DNA of 64,000 nt from Halomarinibacterium sp041392205 (GTDB taxonomy: Bacteria > Bacteroidota > Bacteroidia > Flavobacteriales > Flavobacteriaceae), in assembly GCA_041392205.1 (NCBI GenBank), contig JAWKMO010000006.1, positions 92,265 to 156,264 on the forward strand, read 5' to 3'. A program made the position numbers and the translations under genes. The notes below the pieces were generated by a model. That model saw only the letters and a list, made by a program, of their open reading frames with translations. It was not told where the DNA came from and ran no database searches. Every line of letters begins with the position of its first letter. Position 1 is the first letter of the stretch. This document shows positions 43,302-53,800 of the stretch, piece by piece.

Positions 43302-44111
43302 TTAAACCAATACTTTGGTTTGGTAAAAGTCTAAATAAGCATTAGAAAAATCTTCCATTTTATGAAAGTTTAACACTGGCTTGTCTAGACTATTAAGATA
43401 GTTTTTAAAATCTTCTGTAATCTCATCCGATCCTATAATTACAGCATCCGAATGATCCATTGCGGTCTTCATTACATTAAAATAGGTAGGATTCGATAAG
43501 TGTGCTATGGTTGCTTCATCAATACCATCAAATTTTATTTTATCAATCAATTTAATATCTAATGTTCCTTCAAATCCTGGATGGTAGAGAGAGGTAACTA
43601 TTTTGCTGTTTTCAAAAAGAGGCTCGTTATTGTAATAGGTTTTAAGGTATAATGGTAAAAAAGAGGCTAACCACCCGTGAACATGAATAATATCTGGCGA
43701 CCAATTCAGTTTTTTTACTGTTTCTATCACTCCTTTAGCAAAAAAAATGGCACGCTCATCGTTATCTGGAAAAAGATTGCCCTCTTCGTCTGCATAGGTT
43801 GCTTTTCTTTTAAAATAATCCTCATTGTCTATGAAGTATACTTGCATGCGTTCTTTAGGGATAGAAGCAACTTTTATAATTAGTGGCATGTCAAGGTCAT
43901 TAATCACCAAATTCATCCCCGATAGACGAATGACTTCGTGCAACTGATGCCTACGCTCATTAATATTACCATATCTGGGCATAAAGATTCTTATTTGACC
44001 ATCATGGCTATTCACCATCCTAGGAGATTCAAACGACATGGAAGAAATCTCGGTCTCTGGTAGGTAGGGGATAACTTCAGAAGACACATACAAGACTCTT
44101 TTATCTTTCAT
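43302..44111 (-). CDS. Glycogen/starch synthase N-terminal-domain protein (GT5-like)
   Basis: A protein of 269 aa that corresponds only to the N-terminal Rossmann half of GT5 glycogen synthases: it starts RVLYVSSEVIPYLPETE and has IRIFMPRYGNI, PDIIHVHGWLASFLPLYLK and a final short helical segment. The second domain with the ADP-glucose site is missing, and the N-terminal K-x-G-G-L-A-D loop is replaced by EISSMSFESPR. It is therefore unlikely to make glycogen by itself. A homologue of this length is common in Flavobacteriaceae beside panC. It is first in the operon with DUF4270 and glmS. Confidence 0.85.
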   Translation of the reverse strand: MKDKRVLYVSSEVIPYLPETEISSMSFESPRMVNSHDGQIRIFMPRYGNINERRHQLHEVIRLSGMNLVINDLDMPLIIKVASIPKERMQVYFIDNEDYFKRKATYADEEGNLFPDNDERAIFFAKGVIETVKKLNWSPDIIHVHGWLASFLPLYLKTYYNNEPLFENSKIVTSLYHPGFEGTLDIKLIDKIKFDGIDEATIAHLSNPTYFNVMKTAMDHSDAVIIGSDEITEDFKNYLNSLDKPVLNFHKMEDFSNAYLDFYQTKVLV

Positions 44112-44146
44112 AAATTAAATTTTACGGGCTTGGTGTTTTAAACACG

Positions 44147-44154
44147 CAAAATTA
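44147..44154 (-). promoter_or_regulatory. -7 element TAATTTTG for the GT5-like/DUF4270/glmS operon
   Basis: A minus-strand TAnnTTTG match followed by C; predicted start near 44140 and a leader of about 29 bases. It faces the panC promoter only about 30 bases away. Confidence 0.5.
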
Positions 44155-44185
44155 CGAAAATTTATGCAGATTGCACTTAATATCT

Positions 44186-44193
44186 TAATTTTG
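44186..44193 (+). promoter_or_regulatory. -7 element TAATTTTG for panC
   Basis: A TAnnTTTG match followed by C; predicted start near 44200 and an 11-base leader. Confidence 0.5.
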
Positions 44194-44210
44194 CTCGATT
44201 TTTATAGCCT

Positions 44211-45056
44211 ATGGTTTTTTACACACAACAATCCCTAAAAAAGAATCTAGAAGAATTTGCTTTCCATGAAAAAAAAATGGGGTTTGTTCCTACTATGGGT
44301 GCGTTGCATGAGGGACATCTAGCTTTGGTGAAAAAAGCATTGAAAGAAAACGACCTTGTTATTGTAAGTATTTTTGTGAATCCTACCCAATTTGATAACC
44401 CATCCGATTTAAAAAAATACCCTCGAACCTTAACAGAAGATCTCCGTCTTTTAAATACTTTGAAACGGACTGTTTTAGTGTATGCCCCTAATGCATCCGA
44501 TCTTTACGGAAACACCGTCTCCTCAAAACACTATCACTTTGGAGGTATTGAAAACCAAATGGAAGGGAAATTTCGAAAAGGACATTTTAATGGCGTAGGC
44601 ACAGTACTCAATTTACTTTTTAGAGCGATTGCACCCCACAAAGCCTATTTTGGCGAAAAAGATTTTCAGCAATTACAAATTGTAAAAAAATTGGTTAAAA
44701 TTGAACAGCTTCCCGTAAAAATTATAGGCTGCCCTATAAAGCGTGAAACCAACGGACTGGCTATGAGTTCGCGTAACAAACGATTGACCCAAACACAATT
44801 TGAAGAAGCTTCCATTATTTATAAAACCTTGAAAGAAGTACAACAAAACTTCGACAAAAAAAGCATTGCAACACTACATAAAATTGTAGCAAAACAATTT
44901 TCAAAAAATAAACACCTAACCTTAGAATATTTTGAAATAGCAGCTATAAAAAATCTAAAGCCCGCACATCGAAAAATAAAAGAAAATACCTACCGCGCTT
45001 TTATTGCTGCTTTTGCAGGCGAAGTGCGATTAATAGATAATATTGCCTTAAATTAA
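44211..45056 (+). CDS. panC: Pantothenate synthetase (pantoate--beta-alanine ligase)
   Basis: A 281-aa enzyme that joins pantoate and beta-alanine with ATP to make pantothenate. Seen are the HxGH-type site PTMGALHEGHLALVKKA (27-43), VNPTQFDNPSDLKKYPR near 61-77, FGEKDFQQLQIVKKL near 145-159, and the KMSKS-like ETNGLAMSSRN. It leads the operon panC-panD-(flippase-like protein), with panD 12 bases downstream supplying beta-alanine. Confidence 0.97.
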   Translation: MVFYTQQSLKKNLEEFAFHEKKMGFVPTMGALHEGHLALVKKALKENDLVIVSIFVNPTQFDNPSDLKKYPRTLTEDLRLLNTLKRTVLVYAPNASDLYGNTVSSKHYHFGGIENQMEGKFRKGHFNGVGTVLNLLFRAIAPHKAYFGEKDFQQLQIVKKLVKIEQLPVKIIGCPIKRETNGLAMSSRNKRLTQTQFEEASIIYKTLKEVQQNFDKKSIATLHKIVAKQFSKNKHLTLEYFEIAAIKNLKPAHRKIKENTYRAFIAAFAGEVRLIDNIALN

Positions 45057-45068
45057 TACCTTTACCCA

Positions 45069-45419
45069 ATGATGATTCACGTAGTAAAATCGAAAATACA
45101 CCGAGTAAAAGTAACGGGTGCAGACCTTAATTATATTGGAAGCATTACCATAGACGAAGCCCTTATGGAGGCCGCCAATATTATAGAAGGTGAAAAAGTG
45201 CAGATTGTAAACAACCATAATGGCGAGCGTTTTGAGACTTATGCAATTCCCGGTCCCAGAAATAGTGGCGAAATTACCCTTAATGGAGCCGCCGCTAGAA
45301 AAGTAGCTCCCGGCGATATCCTTATTCTTATTACCTATGCCATAATGAGTATAGACGAAGCCAAAAAGTTTAAACCCGCTTTAGTATTTCCAAATGAAAA
45401 AAACAATCTTTTAAACTAA
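45069..45419 (+). CDS. panD: Aspartate 1-decarboxylase
   Basis: A pyruvoyl enzyme of 116 aa that decarboxylates aspartate to beta-alanine. The proenzyme cleaves itself at Gly24-Ser25 in YIGSITID to form the pyruvoyl group. Conserved YAIPGPRNSGEITLNGAAARK and the GDILILITYA stretch are present. Start ATG at 45069 gives MMIHVVKSK; the second ATG is also possible and would shift the cleavage site to 23-24. Confidence 0.97.
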   Translation: MMIHVVKSKIHRVKVTGADLNYIGSITIDEALMEAANIIEGEKVQIVNNHNGERFETYAIPGPRNSGEITLNGAAARKVAPGDILILITYAIMSIDEAKKFKPALVFPNEKNNLLN

Positions 45420-45420
45420 T

Positions 45421-46383
45421 TTGAATACGGCTCTTTCAAAGTTTTTACAACTTTTTATCCCTTTAGCTCTAGGGGTATTTCTTATTTGGTATTTCTATTC
45501 AAAATTTACTCCAGAGCAATGGGAGGAATTAGTTTTTCATTTTAAAAACGCCAACTACTTTATCGTCATTGCTTCCGTTTTAATGAGTGTTTTAAGTCAC
45601 TTTATTAGAGCTTATCGTTGGAATTATATGCTTACCCCTTTAGGCTATAACCCAAAATTACTGAACAACTTTTTTGCTGTTTCCGCTGCCTATTTCATGA
45701 ATCTTTTTATTCCTAAAAGTGGCGAAGTGTCTCGGGCTGTCATTTTGGACAAATATGAAAATGTCCCCTTCGAAAAAGGGTTTGGAACGATTATTTCTGA
45801 AAGGGTTGTGGATTTGGTTTTCCTTTTACTCTTTACCCTTTTGGCGGTAGTACTTCAATTTGAGGAATTAAATAGTTATCTCGCACAACTTATTCCGTTT
45901 AAAAAATTAGCCCTCGCTATAGCAATCCTTTTAATAGGATTTGCAGCGTTCTATTTATTTCTAAAAAAATCGAAAGGGAGCATTTCCACTAAAATAAAAA
46001 CATTTGTTAAAGGCTTAAAAGATGGCATTTTTAGCATTTTAAAAATGAAGAAAAAAAGGGCTTTTATCTTTCATAGTTTACTTATTTGGGCCCTTTACTT
46101 ACTTTCGTTTTATACCGCAACACATGCATTACCCGAAACGTCCATCATCTCTTTTGGAACCATCATAATTACTTTTGTTGTGGGTAGTTTTACCTTTGCT
46201 TTTACCAATAGCGGGCTTGGTTATTATCCCCTAGCAATTGCGGGTATTTTACTTATTTTTGGTATTCCAGAAACTGTGGGGACTGCCTTGGGGTGGATGG
46301 TCTGGACATCCAACATAATTTATATCATTATTTCTGGAGTGCTTTCGTTCGTTTTATTACCTATTTACAATCGAAATAAATAG
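45421..46383 (+). CDS. Lysylphosphatidylglycerol synthase TM-region family (UPF0104) protein
   Basis: An inner-membrane protein of 320 aa with about eight hydrophobic segments. It matches the YbhN/UPF0104 fold: HFIRAYRWNYML near 60-71, FIPKSGEVSRAVILDKYE near 97-114, FGTIISERVVDLVF near 120-133. Related proteins are the flippase domain of MprF and the dolichyl-P-mannose family, so it may move lipids. It starts TTG at 45421, just 1 base after panD. The substrate is unknown. Confidence 0.85.
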   Translation: MNTALSKFLQLFIPLALGVFLIWYFYSKFTPEQWEELVFHFKNANYFIVIASVLMSVLSHFIRAYRWNYMLTPLGYNPKLLNNFFAVSAAYFMNLFIPKSGEVSRAVILDKYENVPFEKGFGTIISERVVDLVFLLLFTLLAVVLQFEELNSYLAQLIPFKKLALAIAILLIGFAAFYLFLKKSKGSISTKIKTFVKGLKDGIFSILKMKKKRAFIFHSLLIWALYLLSFYTATHALPETSIISFGTIIITFVVGSFTFAFTNSGLGYYPLAIAGILLIFGIPETVGTALGWMVWTSNIIYIIISGVLSFVLLPIYNRNK

Positions 46384-46448
46384 TTCTTTTTATCGGGAGG
46401 GTTCAATCTTCAAAAATTAGTATCTTTCCAACAGTAAATTAAAACCCC

Positions 46449-47603
46449 ATGAAAAAAGTATTTTCATTAGTATTTTTAGCCGCTTTTATAGTTTCTTCGT
46501 TTTCACAATCCAAAATTATTTATGAAGAAATTAGCTCTTTTAAACTAGAAGAATCCCGAAGGCTTAAAATTCAACTCCCTAGAGATTACGAAGAAAACAT
46601 AGAAAAATCCTATCCCATTGTGGTCGTCCTCGATGCCAATTATTTGTTTGAACCCGTTGCTGGAAATGTCGATTTTTTTGGCTACTGGGAAGACATGCCC
46701 GAAGCTATAGTAGTAGGTATTATGCAAGGTAACAGCCGATACGATGATTGTAACTATGACGACACCAACTTTATGCCCGAAGAAAAAGGAGCTAGTTTTT
46801 TTGAATTTATTGGTCTTGAATTACTCCCGTACATTGATGCTAACTACCGAACTGCAAAATTTACCATAGCCGTAGGGCACGATTTTACAGCAAATTTTAT
46901 TAATTATTACCTATTTAAAGATCCTCCTCTATTTAATGGGTATATTTGTTTAAGCCCCGATTTGGCTCCCATGATGGACGAGCGATTACCCCAACGCATC
47001 CCTGCTATTGAAACAAAACTTTTCTATTACCTCGCTACAGGAAGTGATGACATTAAGGATTTAATGGAAATTACGACGGCGCTAGATAAGTTATTATCCC
47101 CTTTAAAATCTGATAACTTTAGCTATTATTTCGATAATTTTGATGGAGCGACCCATTATTCTTTGGTAGCTCGTGCCATTCCTTCGGCATTGGAGAAAAT
47201 CTTTTCGGTATATCGCCCTATTTCAAAAGAAGAGTTTAATGAAAAACTCCTAAAAATGGACACCCCTATTCATCAATATTTGATAGATAAATATAAAACT
47301 ATAGAAGATTTATTTGGGCTAACTAACCCCATAAGAGTAAACGATTTCATTGCAACCGCTACTGCCTGCGAAAAGAAAAAACAGTGGGAATCCCTTAGAG
47401 AGATTGCGACTCTGGCTCAAAAACAATACCCAGAAACCGTTTTAGGGGATTATTATATGGGGCGCTATTATGAAGAAGTAGGCGAAACAAAAAAAGCCAT
47501 GCGAACATTTCAATCTGGATTCGACAAAGAAGAAATAGACTTTATTACGGTAGATTTAATGCTGGAAAAAGCCGATAAGATTAAAGAAGATTTTGGATAT
47601 TAA
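46449..47603 (+). CDS. Esterase D-like alpha/beta hydrolase fold protein, nucleophile replaced
   Basis: A secreted protein of 384 aa: signal peptide (1-20, SSFSQ), then an esterase-D type alpha/beta-hydrolase domain (KIQLPRDYEENIEKSYPIVVVLDANYLFE, GIMQGNSRYDD, DFDGATHYSLV with a possible catalytic His). The nucleophile position reads GHDFTAN (143-149), with Asp145 instead of Ser. The C-terminal third has a TPR-like helical part (QYPETVLGDYYMGRYYEEVG). Weak TATCTTTC (46421-46428) may be its -7 box. Its stop overlaps radA by one base (TAATG). It is probably not a serine esterase; the role is open. Confidence 0.8.
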   Translation: MKKVFSLVFLAAFIVSSFSQSKIIYEEISSFKLEESRRLKIQLPRDYEENIEKSYPIVVVLDANYLFEPVAGNVDFFGYWEDMPEAIVVGIMQGNSRYDDCNYDDTNFMPEEKGASFFEFIGLELLPYIDANYRTAKFTIAVGHDFTANFINYYLFKDPPLFNGYICLSPDLAPMMDERLPQRIPAIETKLFYYLATGSDDIKDLMEITTALDKLLSPLKSDNFSYYFDNFDGATHYSLVARAIPSALEKIFSVYRPISKEEFNEKLLKMDTPIHQYLIDKYKTIEDLFGLTNPIRVNDFIATATACEKKKQWESLREIATLAQKQYPETVLGDYYMGRYYEEVGETKKAMRTFQSGFDKEEIDFITVDLMLEKADKIKEDFGY

Positions 47604-48964
47604 TGGCAAAAGTAAAAACCACTTTTTTTTGCCAAAATTGCGGAGCTCAATTTGCCAAATGGCAAGGACAATGTACTTCATGTAAACAATGGAATACCAT
47701 TGCGGAAGAAATAATTCAAAAAGGGACTACTACAAGCTGGAATCCCGAGGAAAAACTTTCTAAAAGAATCGCAAAACCACAACGTATTTCTGAAATATCT
47801 AATGCTTCCGAAATTAGAATGAATACCCAAGACGAAGAACTCAATCGAGTGTTGGGAGGTGGCTTGGTTCCCGGCTCCTTAACCCTTTTGGGAGGCGAAC
47901 CCGGTATTGGAAAAAGTACCTTAATGCTTCAAGTCGCATTGAAACTTCCTTACAAAACACTTTATGTTTCGGGAGAAGAAAGTGCACAACAAATTAAAAT
48001 GCGTGCCGAACGTATTGTTCCAAAAGCTGAAAATTGTTTCATCTTAACCGAAACCAAAACTCAAAACATCTTTCGGCATATCGCTGAAACTGAACCCGAT
48101 ATTTTGGTCATTGATTCTATACAAACACTCCAAACAGACCATATTGAAAGCACTGCGGGAAGCATTTCTCAAATTCGAGAATGCACTTCAGAATTGATAC
48201 AATTTGCCAAAGAAACGGATACCCCGGTTGTGTTGATTGGCCATATCACCAAAGACGGAAACATCGCTGGACCTAAAATTTTGGAACATATGGTGGATAC
48301 CGTACTCCAATTTGAAGGCGACCGCAATCATGTATACCGTATTCTACGTGCCCACAAAAACCGTTTTGGAAGCACTAACGAATTAGGAATTTACGAAATG
48401 CAAGGCAGCGGATTGCGAGAAGTGTCCAATCCGTCGGAAATTTTAATTTCCAAAAACGATGAAGACTTAAGCGGCACTGCCATTGCCGCTACTCTGGAAG
48501 GGATGCGCCCTTTAATGATTGAAATACAAGCCTTGGTGAGCACGGCAGTATATGGCACCCCACAACGTTCTGCTACGGGGTATAATGCCAAACGCCTCAA
48601 TATGATTTTGGCCGTGCTGGAAAAACGCGCAGGATTTAAATTGGGCGCCAAAGATGTCTTTTTAAATATTACAGGCGGTATTACCGTGGACGATCCCGCA
48701 ATTGATTTGGCAGTGGTTGCCGCAGTGCTTTCCTCCAATATTGATGTGGCGATTGATAAATCCTTATGTTTTGCTGCCGAAATTGGCCTCGCAGGGGAAG
48801 TGCGTCCCGTCACTCGAATTGAACAACGTATCCTCGAAGCCGAAAAATTAGGCTTTGGCAGTATTGTGATTTCTAAATACTGCAAACTTCCCAAAAACAA
48901 CTACGCCATAAGCCTCATTAAAGTAGCCAAAGTCCACGATGTGGTGAAACATTTGTTTGGTTAA
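47603..48964 (+). CDS. radA: DNA repair protein RadA
   Basis: A 453-aa ATPase of the RadA/Sms type that helps branch migration in recombination. It has an N-terminal zinc finger (Cys10, Cys13, Cys24, Cys27), Walker A GGEPGIGKST near 91-100, the RadA-specific KNRFGSTNELGIYEM near 252-266, and a C-terminal Lon-protease-like domain without the Ser-Lys dyad. The start overlaps the stop of the esterase-like gene by one base, so translation is coupled. Its 3' end overlaps the convergent OmpA-family gene by 4 bases. Confidence 0.97.
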   Translation: MAKVKTTFFCQNCGAQFAKWQGQCTSCKQWNTIAEEIIQKGTTTSWNPEEKLSKRIAKPQRISEISNASEIRMNTQDEELNRVLGGGLVPGSLTLLGGEPGIGKSTLMLQVALKLPYKTLYVSGEESAQQIKMRAERIVPKAENCFILTETKTQNIFRHIAETEPDILVIDSIQTLQTDHIESTAGSISQIRECTSELIQFAKETDTPVVLIGHITKDGNIAGPKILEHMVDTVLQFEGDRNHVYRILRAHKNRFGSTNELGIYEMQGSGLREVSNPSEILISKNDEDLSGTAIAATLEGMRPLMIEIQALVSTAVYGTPQRSATGYNAKRLNMILAVLEKRAGFKLGAKDVFLNITGGITVDDPAIDLAVVAAVLSSNIDVAIDKSLCFAAEIGLAGEVRPVTRIEQRILEAEKLGFGSIVISKYCKLPKNNYAISLIKVAKVHDVVKHLFG

Positions 48965-49932
48965 TTTTCATTCAAAATTTTTGCAATCTCGTCCAATTTT
49001 GGCGTTAAAATTACCTCGATACGGCGGTTTTTGGCGCGGCCTTCGGCAGTATCGTTGGTGCCGATAGGTGCAAACTCTCCCCGCCCAGCTGCAGTTAAAT
49101 TATCTTTTGGGATGCGGTTACTTTCGGTAAGAATGTTTACTATTGCCGTGGCACGTTTGGTAGATAAATCCCAGTTGTCTTGTATGTTTCCTTTGGCGGT
49201 GTAAGGTACATTATCGGTGTGTCCCTCAATGAGCACAGCAATTTCGGTGTTGTTTGCCAACACATTCCCTAAAGCTTCTACCGCTTCACGACCCCGTGTA
49301 TTAACCGCCCAGCTTCCACTTTCGAACAAGAGTTTGTTTTCCATTGAGACATATACTTTGCCATCGCGTTGTTCTACCGTAAGTCCGTTGCCTTCAAAAT
49401 GGGTTAAAGCTGCAGAGATGGCGTCTTTTAGTTTTTTCATTTGGGCATCTTTGGCAGCAATCATACTTTCCAATTCCTCTACACGTTTGGAACGGTCTAC
49501 TAATTTTTTCTGTAATTCATTCAATCGAGTCGCTTCTAGAGCCAATGCTTTTTCTTTGGCTTCGAGTTGTTCTAAAAGTTTTCGGTTGCGTTCTAAATTT
49601 TCAGTTAAGGCTGAGCTACTATTTTCTTCCAACGCATCGTAGGAATTCTTCAGTCTATCATAATTATTTTTAGTAGCCGATAGCTCCATTGCCAAAGCGG
49701 TTTTTTCAGCATTCAATTTTTCAATTTCTTTTTGAAGGTTGGCTACTGTATATTGTTCACCATTACCGCCTTTTCCATCCAATTGGGACATGAGCAACTC
49801 GTTTTCGGCTTTTAAATCGTCGTATTTGGTTTGTAAATCGTTGTAGATTTTTGGGGAAACGCAAGAAGCTAACAAAATACATGTTGCTATTCCGAAGAAA
49901 ATTTTATTCAGCATATTGTAGGTTTTGGGCAT
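48961..49932 (-). CDS. OmpA-family lipoprotein with coiled coil
   Basis: A protein of 323 aa: lipoprotein signal (LLASC, Cys24), a long coiled coil (about 35-175, heptads of Leu/Glu/Lys), and a C-terminal OmpA peptidoglycan-binding domain (about 195-315, LIEGHTDNVPYTAKG, STKRATAIVNIL, GRGEFAPIGTNDTAEGRAKNRRIEV). It should tether the outer membrane to the cell wall. ATG at 49932 shares one base with the xth stop (TAATG); an internal ATG (codon 7) gives an equally good signal peptide. Confidence 0.92.
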   Translation of the reverse strand: MPKTYNMLNKIFFGIATCILLASCVSPKIYNDLQTKYDDLKAENELLMSQLDGKGGNGEQYTVANLQKEIEKLNAEKTALAMELSATKNNYDRLKNSYDALEENSSSALTENLERNRKLLEQLEAKEKALALEATRLNELQKKLVDRSKRVEELESMIAAKDAQMKKLKDAISAALTHFEGNGLTVEQRDGKVYVSMENKLLFESGSWAVNTRGREAVEALGNVLANNTEIAVLIEGHTDNVPYTAKGNIQDNWDLSTKRATAIVNILTESNRIPKDNLTAAGRGEFAPIGTNDTAEGRAKNRRIEVILTPKLDEIAKILNEN

Positions 49933-50696
49933 TAAAAGGATAGTTCGACCATATGTGGGCAGTGATCGCTGTGTTCTGCCTCGGGTAATATAACGGCTCT
50001 TTTTAAATTATCTTGTAAGGGTTGCGCCACCATATTATAATCGATACGCCACCCTTTATTATTGGCGCGAGAATTGGCACGATAACTCCACCATGTATAG
50101 TTATGTGGCGCTTTGTTAAAATGACGAAAACTATCTATAAATCCGCTTTTTATAAATCCATCAATCCATTCGCGTTCCACAGGTAAAAATCCCGAAACAT
50201 TGGCATTGCGAATAGGGTCGTGAATATCGATAGCTTCGTGACAGATATTATAATCGCCACAAATCACCAAGTTTGGGAGGTCCTTTTTTAAATGGTTAAT
50301 GTACGTTTGGAAGTCTGCCATATAGGTTAATTTATGTTCCAACCGGTCTAGGTTTGTACCACTAGGGAGGTACAAACTCATCACGGATACATTATCAAAA
50401 TCTAAACGAATGTTTCGTCCCTCAAAATCCATATAGTCTATACCCGTACCGTACTCCACATTATTCGGCTTTATTTTACTGAAAATCGCTACCCCGCTAT
50501 AGCCTTTTTTTTGGGCGCTAAACCAATAATGATAAGGATATCCTGCGGCTTCAATTTCGGAAACCTCCACTTGATCTACGGTAGCTTTGGTTTCCTGAAT
50601 ACAAATAACATCGGGGTTGGCGGCTTGTAGCCAGGTTAAAAAACCTTTGCGCATGGCGGCGCGAATTCCGTTAACATTGTATGAAATTATCTTCAT
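49932..50696 (-). CDS. xth: Exodeoxyribonuclease III
   Basis: A 254-aa AP-endonuclease/3'-exonuclease of the ExoIII family for base-excision repair. Motifs: MKIISYNVNGIRAA (1-14), ICIQETKA with the metal Glu (about 31-38), YLPSGTNLDRLEHKLTYM, VICGDYNICHEAIDI near 144-158, and the terminal SDHCPHMVEL with the catalytic His. It is the first gene of the xth-ompA unit, and mutY elsewhere in the window makes another base-excision enzyme. Confidence 0.97.
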   Translation of the reverse strand: MKIISYNVNGIRAAMRKGFLTWLQAANPDVICIQETKATVDQVEVSEIEAAGYPYHYWFSAQKKGYSGVAIFSKIKPNNVEYGTGIDYMDFEGRNIRLDFDNVSVMSLYLPSGTNLDRLEHKLTYMADFQTYINHLKKDLPNLVICGDYNICHEAIDIHDPIRNANVSGFLPVEREWIDGFIKSGFIDSFRHFNKAPHNYTWWSYRANSRANNKGWRIDYNMVAQPLQDNLKRAVILPEAEHSDHCPHMVELSF

Positions 50697-50820
50697 CTTT
50701 CTGTGCTTTTTTTGAAACCACTAAAATAAATAACCCCGTATATTTACCCATACGAAGTTGGGAAAGGTTTTCACAAAACAATCAACAAAATAAAAGCCCC
50801 TTGACAGAGTTTTAGTATTG

Positions 50821-53800
50821 ATGAAATTACACCTTCATATTTTATTCCTTTTTATAGCGTTTTCGGTACAAGCCCAAGACACGTTATCAAATTACCGAAT
50901 AAAAAAAGTAGTGGTACGAGATACGGTTTTAATAGATTCGTTAAGCATTAATCCTTCCCATTTTAGCATTCAAGATAAGGAAGGTAATACTATTTCTACT
51001 TCAAGATATACGGTGGATTTTGTTAATGGTACCGTTCGCTTTTCTGAAGCACTTAAACAACAAACCGACTCGGTTACCATTAACTACCTTCGCTATCCTA
51101 TTTTTTTAACGAGAGAATACTATTTACTAGATTCAAAAATAATAGTTGACAATAACAGTTCCATAGAAAAACTATATTCCCTTGAAAAAAGTAACAAGCA
51201 AAATAGCAACACCCCTTTTGAGGGTTTAAATACCCAAGGAAGTATTTCCCGTGGCATTACTGTAGGAAACAATCAAAATACGGTGGTTAATAGTGAATTA
51301 GACCTACAAATTACTGGAAAAATTAGTGATCGGGTTTCTATTCGTGCTTCGTTGCAAGATGCCAACATCCCCAACCAAGAGGGAGGTTATTCGCAAAATT
51401 TGGATGAATTTGACCAAATTTTCATTGAGCTCTTTAGTGATAATTGGAATATTCGTGCCGGTGATGTCGATTTACAAAACTCGCAAAGTTATTTTGGGCG
51501 CTTTACAAAGAAAATACAAGGGATTTCCTTGTACGGTCAACACCTTGGCGAAGCGGGTTCTAAAACCTCCGCATTTGCCTCTGCGGGACTTGTAAGGGGG
51601 GTTTTTCAACGGAGCCAGTTTACCGGACAGGAAGGCAATCAAGGCCCATATAAATTGGTAGGTCCCAATGGAGAGTTATTCATTTTAATCGTATCGGGAA
51701 GTGAACGTGTTTATGTAAATGGTTTATTGCTTAATAGAGGCGAAAATGCCGATTATGTGATTGACTATAACGCTGGGGAATTAAAATTTAACCCAACCTA
51801 TCCTATTACTGCCAATATGCGAATTACAGTAGAGTATCAATTTAGCGAACGAAGTTATACTCGTTTTATAGGTTATGGCGGCGGAAATTATGAAAGTGAT
51901 AACTTAAAATTTGGCGCCTATGTTTTTTCTGAAAGTGATGCTAAAAATCAGCCTTTGCAGCAAAATCTAACCGAAGAACAAGTCGCAGTTTTAGCTGCCG
52001 CTGGAGATGACACTAGCTTAATGAATGCCCCTTCGGCTGTTTTGGATACCTATTCTGAAAATAAAATACTATATAAAAAAGAAGTGATTAATGGTACTGA
52101 GGCATTTGTTTTTTCGAGCAATCCCGAAGACGAATTATACCAAGTACGTTTCAGTTTGGTAGGACCAAATCAAGGAAATTATATTCTTACCAACCAAGGA
52201 GCTATCGCTTCTATATTTGAATACATTCCTCCTATAAATGGAGTGCCTCAAGGGAGTTATGAACCTATTGTACGTTTAACACCTCCAGAGAAATTACAAA
52301 TGGGAGGCTTTAACGGAAGTTACACCCCTTCTGAAAAAACCGAAATAAGTTTCGAAATTGCAGGAAGTATTAACGATCAAAATTTATTTTCGAGTATTGA
52401 TAATAATGACAATGATGGATTTGCAGGAAGATTGACGGCAAAACAAACACTTTTAAAAACCCAAGATAGCCTACAGGTTATAGGATTTGGAAGTGTTGAT
52501 TATCTCAATAAAAATTTTAAAACCATTGAGCGGTTTTATAATATCGAGTTTAATCGAGATTGGAATTTGGAAATGCCTTTGGGCAACCAAAGTTTTGTTA
52601 CTACAGGCTTAGAACTAACTAGCCCAAAAAAGGGAAGTGTTGGTTATGAGTTTCAGCGATTGGAATTTTCAGAAAATTTTACTGGAAATAGACATATCGC
52701 ATTTGCCAATGTTAAACTTAAAAATATTCAATTAAGAAGTGCAACAAGTTATTTAGACAGTAAAAGTGACCTCCAAAAAACAACCTTTTTTCGATCGTAC
52801 AATAATGTTACATACGGCTTTAAAAAAGCTTGGTTAGGGGGTAAAGTGCTGTTAGAAGATAATCAAGCTAAAGTAATTGCCAATGATAGTTTAACGCCCA
52901 TAAGTCAACGATTTTTACAATACGAAGTGTATGCTGGAATGGGTGATAGCACACAGGTTTTTGTCGAATTGGGCTACCGCTACCGCATAAATGACAGTAT
53001 TAGAAATTCAAGGCTTCAAAAGGTAAATATTTCAAACGACTATTTTTTAAAATCGAAGTTAATTAACACTCAAAATACCCAATTGGCTCTATTTGCCAAT
53101 TATCGTCTTATCAATTATGAAGACAACACCGTTGAAGATGAAAAAAATCTAAATACTCGATTGTTATATGCGCAATCCCTTTGGAAAGGGAAAGTACGAT
53201 TAAACAGTGCTTTTGAGACCAATAACGGAGTCCTTCCACAACAAGAGTTTACTTTTGTAAAAGTAGAACCAGGCCAAGGAACGTTCACTTGGATTGACTA
53301 TAATGAAAATGGCATTCAAGAATTAAATGAATTTGAAGTCGCTCAATTTCAAGATCAAGCTGAGTATGTAAAGGTATTGCTCCCTAATCAAGTTTTTATA
53401 AGAGTTAAAAACAACAGGTTTAGTCAGATTGTTACTTTGCAACCTCAAGATTGGGTAAACGATGAAGGGTTAAAAAAGGTACTTTCCAAGTTTTACAATC
53501 AAACTTCATACGTTATAGACAGAAAAATTAAAAGAGATTATGATTTGGCATCGATTAACCCTTTTAAATCGGGTGGAGAAAATGAATTTGGATTAAATTT
53601 AAATTTTAAAAACATTTTGTTTTTTAATCGAGGAAAACAGCGATACACCACAAGCTATACCTATCTTTCTAGTTCGAATAGCAATTTAATTTCGTTAGGG
53701 CTTCAGGAAAATAAATTAAAAAGTCATCAACTAAATTTTACCCATCAATTTGAGGAGGTTTGGGTGGCAAATTTAAAAGGTAGTTTTGGGAGTAATGAAA

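Noticed and set aside
48391..48900. Antisense ORF of 169 codons within radA
   Set aside because: It mirrors the codon pattern of radA and shows no recognisable domain.
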